64,000 nucleotides of DNA from Heterodera schachtii (lineage: Eukaryota; Nematoda; Chromadorea; Rhabditida; Heteroderidae), in the NCBI GenBank assembly GCA_023374025.1, contig SIJG01000001.1, positions 4,114,616-4,178,615 on the forward strand. The letters run 5' to 3'. Both the position numbers and the translations under genes were made by a program. Shown piece by piece: positions 1-10,331 of the stretch; position 1 is the stretch's first letter, and every line of letters begins with the position of its first letter. The notes under the pieces were generated by a model. That model was given only the letters and a program-made list of their open reading frames with translations, had not been told where the DNA came from and did not search any database.

Positions 1-1110
1 AAATTCCACATAGGTATTCAGCGGCTCAAATGTTTTCTGTGGTCCACGACGTGGAGCAGTACCCACAGTTTGTCAGCTATTGTACTTCGGTTCGAAAGCA
101 TAAAGGTGACCGGGGCATTCAGCTTATTTGGATTTTTGGTTTTAAAAATTGCCAAATGCAAAAATGATCATTAAAATGGCGTAATTTTTTCTAAGACAAT
201 AAACGCAAATCGGCGGAGTACGAACTGGACATTCGGTTCATGCGGTTCAAGGAATGTTACACATCACGCGTGATATGGTTGGAACCGACCGTTGTCCATG
301 TAAAAAAGCAAACATTGAAATAATCAAAATTTTTACTAGGGAATTTCGGCAAGGCGTCGCTTTGCAAAATTTTTGCAATTTTAATGAAACTTGTTTTGAA
401 AAAGCAGGATACCATTTCATTAAGTAAAATGTTCCAATTTTTTCGTTACCTAAAATGATAGATAATTGCCTCTGTTTTTCTAAGGCTCGTGGCACCGCGG
501 ATGGCAATTTGTTCCACCATTTGGTCACCACTTGGCGTTTCGGCCCATCCCTGCAACATGCGCAAGACACCCGTACCTGTACAGTCCATTTTTCGCTGGA
601 TTTCCAATTTCGGAACCAATTGCACGCCTTTGTCAGTCATCTCTTCTTTGGGTGAGTTTTTCTCATTATTGTTTTTGTCAAAAAATGCAAATTTGGTCCA
701 TTTTTTGAAACTACATCAAAGTTCCATGACAAATTTCAAACAAAAAAAAAAATCGGGGTAAAAAGTGATAAATTCTAAAAAATCTTACAATTAGAAACTC
801 ATTTAAACAAATTTTTGTTCCTATTTCAATTGACGACATTCAAAATTGTCTCAATTAGTTTGGGGAGATTAAATTCCCAAATTTTTGAACCTATAAATTC
901 GAATTTTCTTTTTTATTTTGAACCTCACTTCATTAACCTTCGATTTTTAGTAAAAAAATTATTGCTAATTTAAATTGGAATTCCCCATTCAGTTCAGTGG
1001 TGCGGAACATGGTCACCGACTTTCTGCAACGAGCCACCACATTGTACGGTCCACCTGCACCGGTTGACCCCGAATTTGCAACTCCACAAATTTTGTCTTA
1101 CCGAGATTGA
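1..1110 (+). CDS. coq-10: Coenzyme Q-binding protein COQ10, 3' part
   Basis: COQ10 is a mitochondrial START-fold lipid-binding protein that supports coenzyme Q function in the respiratory chain. Four exons are visible: up to 105, 196-299, 485-651 and 993-1110, and all phases close. Exon 1 reads YSAAQMFSVVHDVEQYPQFV, the N-terminal START helix of COQ10. Exon 3 holds TTWRFGPSL and TRTCTVHFSLDFQFRNQLHA, and exon 4 holds VVRNMVTDFLQRATTLYG, the typical C-terminal helix. The stop TGA is at 1108-1110. The start codon and mitochondrial presequence lie upstream of the window, so the gene is 5' truncated by the window edge. Introns are short (90 to 341 bp) and AT-rich. The next gene starts 187 bp downstream on the same strand. 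The family call is secure from the order of conserved blocks. Confidence 0.9.
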
Positions 1111-1154
1111 CTCTTGTTTGTTTTTTTTTTTCTAATTTTCAAAGCATTGATTCA

Positions 1155-1160
1155 AATAAA
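1155..1160 (+). promoter_or_regulatory. Probable poly(A) signal of COQ10
   Basis: An AATAAA hexamer lies 45 bp after the COQ10 stop and 137 bp before the PAM16 start. It fits 3' end formation between the two genes. Confidence 0.45.
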
Positions 1161-1297
1161 ATGATAAATTAGTGTGTGCATTTTGTTTTTTGTTGGTTAT
1201 TTCATGTATATATTTAAAAGTGTATTTTTTATACTAAATTGAAAATTGTCGGATATTTCGAATTTCAGAGGAAAATATTTAAATTTTTTTACTTAAA

Positions 1298-2895
1298 ATG
1301 GTCTGGAAAGAATTGGCCAAGGTGGCTGCTGCCGGCGCCGTGGCGGTCAGCCGGGCACTTGCGCGAGCGGTTCGAGAGGAGTTTAATTGTTATTATTTAA
1401 TGTTTTTGTCGATTTTTTATGCCGGAATTAAGCTACCGAAAATCCCGAGAAAATTTTGCGGTGACATTTTATGGAAAATATATAAATTTCATCAAAACAT
1501 GGGGATTATACCTTACTAGTACCCACAAATTATGATAGATTTTATGCTCTCTATTCAAAATATTATACACTTTCAGATGGTCGGTGATTTAATTGGGGGA
1601 AACGAAGGGTCTATGCCTTGAAAATTAAAAAAAAAAACCGAAATTTTTTTGAAAATTTTACCCTGTGGTAGGGTTGGGGTATGAAATAAGGAGATTTTAT
1701 TGACACGGTAATTTTTTGTTTGTTTTTCCAGCTTCACGTGAAGCGGCCCGGCGACAAGCGTCCGCCGCGACCGCGTCCGACAGTGCCGGCGGCGCCAACA
1801 ACACGGCCTCAACTTCCTCTGCCACGTCCTCGGCGGCGTCGGCACGGCGTGCCATTGAACGGGAGGCGTTGCAGACCAACACCAGGCTGGGCATGACAGT
1901 TCAGGTGAAATAGTAGGACATTTAGTATTTTTTTTTTACGATGCAAAAAAGACTCGGTCAATAAATGGTTCGCAATTTTTTAAAGAATTTTGTTAAGTTA
2001 CAATTTTTTTGTTCATTTTTCTTGTGGTTTTGAACATTTTTTCAAAGTTGTAAAATTACTGCATTTTGTTAAGCAAATTTGATTAAATTTTCTAAAAAAA
2101 TGCAAATTTTCCTGGAAAATTTTTTCATTTCTGGCCAAGGGCGGGGGGGGGAAGTACGGCCTTGGCCAGGGCTATTTTGTGAATTTACGTGTCTGATTTT
2201 TCCAAAAATGTTCTATTTTTTTTGAATGTTTTTACATTTTTACCCACCCAATTTTTTTTGCATTTTTTGTGGTTATTTTTTAATGAAATGCATAAATTTA
2301 TTGTAGGAAGCAGCACAATTTTGAATGTTCAACCACCGTTGGACCCGAGAGGAAATTCAGCGGAAATATGAGCACATGTTCACTGCAAATGATCGGAAAA
2401 AGGGCGGCACGCTGTACCTGCAAGCGAAGGTAACAATTGTTGTAGGTATTGTGAATAGGAAATTGTTGTGTTTCAACACATTTTGTGCAAATTTACCCCG
2501 AAATGAAAAATTAAAATTTTAAAGAAATTTGGAAAAATGGGAGCATTTTTTAAATTTTTACTAATTTTTGACAAATTTCGAGCGAAAAATTGCTAAATCA
2601 TGAACTATTTAGGTGGTGCCCATAAAGCCGAATTACCCTGAAAAATAGGACCGAAAACAAATTTTTAGGGCCAAAGAAAAAAAAAAAATTTTCGGGTTCC
2701 TTTGTGATTTTTTGTTTCTGCTCTTAAACACCTGCCAACACCAATTTTTTTGTGTTTGAAATTGTTGTACAAATTCATTCCGAATATGGCATTTTCCAGG
2801 TTTTTCGTGCCAAGGAACGGTTGGATGTCGAATTGGACAGAATTGAGCGGGAGGCGCAGGCCAAAGAGGAGGCGGCACAACGGAAACAGTCATAA
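1298..2895 (+). CDS. PAM16/Magmas, TIM23 import-motor subunit (frame disturbed in exon 3)
   Basis: PAM16 (Magmas) is the J-like regulator that pairs with PAM18 in the presequence import motor at the mitochondrial inner membrane. Exons: 1298-1388, 1732-1904, 2307-2429, 2800-2895. Exon 1 encodes an amphipathic N terminus ending [12 protein letters not shown], typical of Magmas. Exon 2 encodes an Ala/Ser-rich linker ending LGMTVQ. Exon 3 carries EAAQ, then ILNV, then [12 protein letters not shown] and GGTLYLQAK, the degenerate J-domain helices. Exon 4 is [20 protein letters not shown] and ends KQS-stop. In exon 3 [15 protein letters not shown] and [10 protein letters not shown] lie in different frames. 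One base appears missing near 2316-2322 and one extra near 2347-2352, leaving an in-frame TGA at 2322. Exon length is still a multiple of three, so the errors compensate. Consensus error seems likelier than loss of an essential gene. Confidence 0.85.
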
Positions 2896-3379
2896 ATAAT
2901 TATTGGGGGGACAACAAAGATTTTTTAGTCCACCATTTGTTGTTGTTTGTTTGTTTGTGCGTGTTATTATTGTGCCTTTAATAATTGTTATAGAATTTTA
3001 GTTTAAACGCATTCGTTTGGCTTTTTACAAAAAAATTGTTGTTTTTTTTGATAATTTTTTTGTTCTTTGCCACACAATTCAATTTACCAAATCATCCGAG
3101 AAATATTGACAACCAAAATTTGAGAGCAAAAATTCAAATACCCCCCGAAAATCATAGTTTTTTTAATGCAATTCACAAAAGCCTGATAACAATGACCCGG
3201 GAAAATTGGCCTAAATAGTGCCTGACCCTGAAATTTTGTTTTTTGTTAAATTTTTAAAATAATCTTGATTGAAATGCCATCATTTCATGGCACCACCATA
3301 TTTGGGTTCAATCCCAAATTTTTTTCTACCGTTAAATTGTTATTTTTGATCAAAAAATTGCTCTAAAATTTGATCAAAG
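2896..3379. other. Short intergenic spacer
   Basis: AT-rich spacer of 484 bp between the PAM16 stop and the ATG of the COMM-domain gene. I see no conserved coding block or repeat in it. Confidence 0.6.
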
Positions 3380-5123
3380 ATGGCAGCGGTTGATCAATCC
3401 CATCAGCAGCAACAGCAACTCGCTGAACGCCTTAAACAGCTTGACACCCTTTCAACAACGGCGGATGAACAATTTGACAATTCTTTAAATGTGCCAATTG
3501 ACGATTTTTGTCGTTTGCTGTTGGCCGCGCTGGCGGGCGACGAATTGGCCAGCGGGGGAGGCAAAAAGTCGTTGAAATTTGAAGGCCTCAAAATTTTTTG
3601 GCAAATTTTACTGAAACAAATTGGAAATCAAATTTTTTGGCAGAACTTTGCCCTCCCTCGTCCCCTTTTGCCAATGCCATCGGTTCGCTTGCCGTCGGCT
3701 GTCTCCGGGACGGCATTGGCCCGGACGGATTGGCCATGGAAATTCAGCAATTAAATTCCGCCTCGACTGGGAAAGGCAATGAAATGCGCAATGCATTTTT
3801 GGAGGCTTATAGGGTAAAAAAAATTTTCAAAAAAAATTTTTTAATCCGGCAAAATTTCCTATACCCTCACGAGGGAGGGCTTTAGCGAATTTTCTGAAAT
3901 TTATCTAATTCATTTTACAAAAAAATATATTTTAATTTAATTGAAATTTGATTGAGAGAGAGAGAATTTCTAATTTTAATTGATCACAAACAGTTGGGAA
4001 AAAATTTAATTTAATTATGTATTCGTAAATAAGAAAGATCATTAGCAGAAGGGCGAAACGTTTTTTTTTAATTCCATTTTTAGCTTGGAAAAAAGTCAAA
4101 TTGAAATTAAATATTAATGAATTTTAATCGAAAAAAAAGAAATTTAAATTTCCACTTTCAGTCCAATTTTGATCAATTGAAAATGGCATTGGCCAAATCG
4201 ACCGGTTCATTTGCCTCCGGCGGCAGTGCTTATCCAAAAGTGGTTGGCATGGACTGGAGCATTTTGAGCGTCATTGAAGTGCTGCGATATTTTAATTTAA
4301 ATTTATTAAACATATTTATGTCGATTAACGGATGGATGGGGCCGAAATTGAGGGGCAATTAGCGAAAATATAATTGTCGAAATTGGGTTAATTGTAAGCC
4401 CACCGACCCCGAGATCTCCGTCCCCGATTCCCGACCTTTTTGGCCCTGCTCAATTCCCGACCTATCCTCCCCGACGAACACCAATCCCCGACATTTCATC
4501 GACTCTAATATAAGGCCCCTAGTCTTTTTTGAACACTCATTTTCAGTCGACGGAAGATGCCGAATTCGAGGAGCCGTTAGCGGAAATTACGTTCAAAACA
4601 GAAGCACCGCCGGGCCCATCCGCCGCCGGCGGGGCGGCGCAGGAGCGACAACAAAATTTGGCGCCAGGCCAATTCAAATTTGTGTGCAACAAAAATCAGC
4701 TTCAGGTGGTGTCGTCATCATCATAAGCTGCTGTCGATCGGTGATCACTGATCACTTGTCAAAAAATCAGTGATAGATTACCTTTCGAGAAATTTATTAT
4801 TTTTTTTGGGGGGGGGGACGTGAGGTTCTTCTATCTCGACTCGTAGCCAATTCTCGGTTTTCGAGTTTCGGAATATTTTGACCACCGAGAGAGAGAGAGA
4901 GTCCTCGGTGAGCTAATTGTATGTATGCCTAAAAAGTTATTTATCAAATTTGGAAAGAATTTCTGAATGCTGATCAGTGATCAGTTTTACAAAAAGCAGG
5001 GTTACGATGTGCCACAATTTTTAAGTCCATTTCAATTTTTATGGTTTTTTGTTGCAGGATTTTCATTGGAAGGTGAAGGAGGCATGCAATTTCATTCACA
5101 AATTGGCATCTAACGAGAAGTGA
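3380..5123 (+). CDS. COMM domain-containing protein
   Basis: COMMD proteins assemble with CCDC22/CCDC93 into the Commander complex for endosomal recycling. Model: exons 3380-3584, 3644-3813, 4162-4278, 4547-4705 and 5058-5123, encoding 238 residues with all phases closing. The N terminus is Gln-rich, followed by a helical region (VPIDDFCRLLLAAL, ANAIGSLAVGCL, LAMEIQQLNS). The COMM domain begins at YPKVVGMDWSILSVIE and ends FKFVCNKNQLQ plus DFHWKVKEACNFIHKLAS, matching the usual W-rich first strand and terminal helix. Intron 1 (3585-3643, 59 bp) works only with a GC donor (GAAG/GCCT); this joins SLKFE to ELCPPSSPF. A Pro/Ala/Gly-rich insertion in exon 4 is unusual. The last block is closest in feel to COMMD3, but the subfamily is unresolved. 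Confidence 0.65.
4380..4515. repeat. CCCCGAC-rich intronic repeat
   Basis: Within the fourth COMMD exon's upstream intron, the words CCCCGA, TCCCGACC and CCCCGACA recur about six times in 130 bp. A related GC-rich block sits at 45480-45580, so this looks like a dispersed element fragment. Confidence 0.4.
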
Positions 5124-8100
5124 TGGAATGTGGCCATTGTTAGGGCGGCAATTGGTGGATGTCTGATCAAATGATCTAATTAATTAATTAATTAATTAAT
5201 CAATTTATACGAAAAAGCGTGAGACACCGATTTATGACAAAAAATGATCACTGGTTGAGATGATGTGCTTTTTCATAATAAATCATCCTCAATATCTATC
5301 AAAACAATTATGGACAATAACAGTATACAACATAACTTCCTTTTTGACTTTCTGAGTATATATGTTCGAATTCCCATTAAAATAATTTATTTAAATTAAA
5401 TATATTAAAATTTTTTTTGCCATATAAATTAATACCTTTTTGAAATTAAATTAAATGTCTTAAAATTTGCATTTGCCATTTTTAAAATGATCAATTTATT
5501 CAAATTCAATTAAATTTAAATTTCACTTGCCATTTTAAAAATATATATTAAAAAATACATTTGCCATTTACGGTTATAGGCGCCCTTTATTTGTTAATTT
5601 TTGAATGGCATTAATTAATTTTTCATTTTTTTTTTGTATCAATCAAAATGCTACCTGGATTTTGTACATTTTATCTATTAAAAAGTTATTTTTCGCATCC
5701 GTACAACAACTTTCTTGCCCCATCAACTCAGCTGTCAGATCACTTTCCAACTTTACTTTACTTTCTCTCTCCCCGCCTTAGTGACAGCCGCGCCCATTTC
5801 AACGCCTTTTAAGGCGTTGTGCTTCTGCGCGGCTGGGGCTAATCGCCTCCTCCTCCTCCTCCGGGCACATTTAAATGCTGTGCCGTAAATGGGTCACAGT
5901 CAAACCACACACCCAAATTCTTTCCTCCAAATTGCCCCCGGAGGGGACGGGCAGCAGACGGACTGATGGACAGCAGGATTTTTGATCTGCCAGCCGCGAC
6001 GATGATCGCGTTGTTTATGCCGTTAAATTGATGCTTGTTTTGTGTGTGTGTGTGTAAAACTTTTTGTGCCGCATACGATGGCGCGATCAGAATTGGGCTA
6101 ACGGAATGTGGGGATGGGGGGAGGAGACGAAAACACTTTACAAGGTTGTTGGTGATTGGTCGATCGGCCCCCGATTTTGTTTTTATTTATTTTTTTGCCT
6201 TTCCCCGTCCCCGATGCCCTTGACCGCCTAAGAATTTTTAAGTAGCTACTCGACTCACATCTATATCCCGCTCATTTTTTTGCCCATCCTACGGCCATGA
6301 TCGCTTTCCCTAATCCCCAACAAATTTTTGGCTGTTCCCCGGTTCTCCCCCGAAATGCCATCCGCGATTCACGGCATCTTTTTACCTCTTTTGCATTTGA
6401 TCCTGATCACAAATTCAGAGCATTCTGGTTCCCATGTTTCTGATCAGACCAAACTTGTTCCCAAAACGGGCGGGGTAGGGGGGGGGGGGCTCAGAATTAA
6501 TGCCACACAAAGTTTGGTGTCTAAAATTTAAAATCCCCCACGGGCAATTTCCATTTTAATCGGTCGAAGCTTAAGCATTCTCCTCCATGTCTACCTTCTT
6601 GCACCGGCTACAGAGCCAGAAGCATTTGGAATTGAGAGTGATTTGTGCTGGAGGAAAATCTTCATTGTCGTCTCGCCCATCCCGACGGACCCCCAATTAC
6701 ATTTTTGCCCCGGGGGAAGGTGCGCGCCGTAAATCGATCCCCTAAGGCATGCCCCCCCCCCCCCCCAAATTGAGAGATGCCTCCGGGGACAATTTGAGCA
6801 GGTGGTCAGGTCGGTCAGCCCCGCGTGGGTTGGTTGGTCAGTGAAAGTTGGCGGAGGACCAGCCGAAGACGGAGAAGCATTAATTTCACACTTTCTCCGC
6901 CGCCCAAATTCTTCATTTCTGCAATAGGAGAGAATGAAAGTTGCAAATAATCCCCACCAAATTCTGGCATAATGTTTTGCATTTAAAAAAATCTCGAATA
7001 CCAAATCCCGCAAATTATTTATGCAATTCCTATTTTCCCCTCGGCGACACGCTCAGCAGAAATTTAATTACTCATTTCTCAAATTTCTTAAATATATTTC
7101 TGACAAATGAGTAAATTCTCCAATTCAATTCAAAAATAATTTGCAATCTTTGATCCACAAAATTTAATTCTAATTTAAAAATTCGCTATTTCAAATTCAT
7201 TCCATAAATGTCCCTATAAATTGGGATATATTTACATTTTTCTACACTCAATATACAAAAATTCTCTACCAACGAATTTCAATTTCTATGATCCTCTGAA
7301 ATTTATGGTTTATCTCCCTATTTCTGATATTGTTTCGGAAATTTTCGGCACCCCAAATCCTGAAACTCTCGACTCGCAATTTTTCCATTCTCGGATTTCA
7401 AAACAAATCGCGTAAGCTGATCACTCTAAATCCTGCAAATTTTGACGAATTCCTGATCCCATTCCGTTCTCTGTTTTAATGAATGGATTGGATTGATCAC
7501 TAATTACTCACTTTCGAAATCCATCTCAGCTCGGCATGAATGAAAATTCCAGAAATAATATCAAATTAATGGTATTTATTATAAATTAATCAAACAGTGA
7601 AAGTCTGGCGCGGCGGGTGACCACCACAAAAATCCCGTTTTGACTGCTGATCATCCGCCAAAATCATTTTGAGGGATTGTGCCGGTGGCACACTACCATT
7701 TTGGATGGGAAATGAATGATTAATTAATTTGTTTGGTCTCTCTAATTGGATTTTTCTCGCGGCAAAATTTTGGTCAAAATGGCGCGCGCGAACATTGTGA
7801 CCAAATGCCCGCTTTAATCAGCTGAGCGATCCGAGAAATCTGAAACCATCCCACTTCGTTATTCATACGTAAAATATGCAAAATTCTAAGAATAAAGTGC
7901 CACAATTTGGCATTTGTGCCAATTAATATTGGGGACTCACGAAATTAAACAATTAATGGCAAAAAACCCGATCAGCTAAAGCTGCCCTAATCAGTCAACT
8001 TCTTCCGACATCATGAACTCTCGATCAGTTTCTTTATGAAAAAATCGTTCTCAATGTAGAACCAAATTACTGATCGGTCCTTAAAATATAAATATTTTTT

Positions 8101-10331
8101 AAATGTTTACGATAATTGACCCCATGAAGACGAATTAAATATGTTCGATCAGTTAATGCGGTCAATCGGTTGATTCTTTCCACATTAGCAATATGCCTCC
8201 TATAGATCAGTCGATTTCCTGATCATTGTTTAATAATATTAATTAATTTGTTAATTATAAAGAGTAAATAGAACTCCGATCAGTTGTTTCCACTGATCGG
8301 ATTTTTGATCAGCTGCAAAATATTCCTATCCCAATTATTTTCCAATCGGTTAATATGCATAAGGGCAATTATTCTGATCATTATCCTTTAAATATCCAAT
8401 CTGTGTTTCGGACCAGCATATAATTTGTTTTACGGTCACTTAATGCCAAAATGTTATTCTCTTCATGCCATTCATTCTTTGTAAGGCATTTTTCTTTTTT
8501 AAATCCATTCTTTTCTTTAAATCCATCTGACCAGTTAGTTAGTTGCATTCAATTTTTTGATCAGCCCCCATTTTCAAACCGATCAATCGGGAGAGGTACT
8601 CCGATCACTTCACTTCACCTTCACATTTTGCAACAATCCCGATCATCCAAAAACAAATTGTTGCCCTCCCCATATAACGACGGATAATAGCACAAAAAAT
8701 TATTGATAGCCCATTTTTTTGTTGTGGTGCGGTGATCGCGCGGTGGTGTAATTGTCCGCCCGCGGCGCGGGGGGCGTACAGCAAACAAAACAAAAAAAAC
8801 GACGACGACGAAAAACGGTGCGCGAAGCGAAGCGGAAACAAACGCAAACAAAACGCCAAACGGCGGGCGGCGATAGGCGATACGGTTTTTAGTTTTGGTC
8901 CGATCGGTGTCGACGCCGCGGGCGCCGTTTCGGGTTTTTTAATGCGTTTGCCGTCGTCCAAGAATAGCACAACAAAGCGCCCAATTGTTTGTGATCGCGA
9001 GCAGCGCGGGCTGCTGGTGCTGTTGCTATTACGCGAAAAATTCCAATTTTCTTTATAAATTATGGATTTAAAAAAAAAACATTTTTTCCCATTTTATTTT
9101 AATTAAATTTAAATTAATTTTACACTTAATTTTGTTTTAAATAGTTTTGTTTTTGTCTACGAATAAATTTTTGTTAATATTTAAATTTCATAAAACATAA
9201 TTTTGCAACAAATTATAATAATTCAATTAATTTGTTAATTATTGTTTTGGAAATTATGGTGAAATGCTAATTATTTTATTTACAACCAACTAAATTTTGC
9301 CCATTTTATTTAAATAAATTAAATTTTATGATTAGATTTTACACATTAAATTTTTATTTAAATATTGTTTTGCATTTGAATAATTTTTTTGTACAAATTA
9401 ATTTTATTTTATTATTTTGAGGAATTTTGGGATTTTTCGGGATTAAGACTCTCGGAATTTGTCATAATAATGATGCTTTAATTAAACAGATTTTAGATAG
9501 TGGTTCATAATGGCGAAAAGTTTAATTAAAATTAGAAAACGCCAGTGATTCATCATTTATAAAAGCCCAAAATTTTGCCCCCAGCGGGGGGCGGATCAAT
9601 TATCCCGGCTAATGATGACAGACCGGTTCCACGCAAAAGCTATAATCCCCCACTCCCAAGACTCTCGACAAACAAAAAAAGGGCACATCATCCTACGCTC
9701 ACATACGGATGAAACCAGCTTTTGACTCCCAAAGAAAACTTTCATTTCCTAACCCTTTCTTTGTCTCCATTTGTCATCACACTGATCCCGCAGATCATCA
9801 TCATCATCATCATTATCATAATCAGCATTGAAAATCCAATCCAAATCACACATACACATTAATTTATTAATTAATTGATTGCCTCCATTTGCTTCATCCG
9901 CATTCCAATTAAATAATTTTTGGCAAAGATCGGGATAAGACCGGGACCCAGTCATGGGTTTCCCGCTACCATCTGTTAGGGTTTTCCCGGGGTCCTCCTG
10001 TTAGGTTTTCCCGGGTCTATTAGAGTTTTTCTGGAATCCTGCCAGGGTTTTGCCGAGGTCTTCTGTCAGAGTTGGTTTTCTCGGGATCCTGTAAAGGTCT
10101 TCCCGGGATCTCTCCAGGACATGATTATGTCCCCTGGTTTTTTTTATAAATACACTAGGGATCAATGTTATGAAAACATATGATTTTTAATCCCCGGGAT
10201 TCGGTCCGGCACAATTCCCGAACCCTACAAATCCTTATTTTTATAAAATTCTATTCCCTAATTTTAACAAATTGTTAAAAAGGATTTAAATAATTTTTGT
10301 TTCTGCCATTTTAAAATAGAACACACAAAAA
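5124..10331. other. Long gene-poor region upstream of the MAM gene
   Basis: No open frame here shows a recognisable family or splice-consistent exon set. The stretch contains GC-richer islands at about 5740-6340 and 6590-6900, a region dense in TGATCA-type words (7400-8660), a GC-rich block at 8730-9030 open on both strands but unrecognised, and a minisatellite at 9956-10130. It may hold regulatory DNA for the MAM gene or genes I cannot recognise. Confidence 0.5.
9956..10130. repeat. Degenerate minisatellite, about 35-40 bp unit
   Basis: Repeated variants of GTTAGGGTTTTCCCGGGGTC occur about five times in tandem, with drift in each unit. It ends about 200 bp before the first MAM-gene exon. 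Confidence 0.65.

Noticed and set aside
8605..9058. Protein genes on either strand of the GC-rich block
   Set aside because: Both frames are low-complexity (Lys/Arg or Ser/Phe runs), without splice partners or known family.
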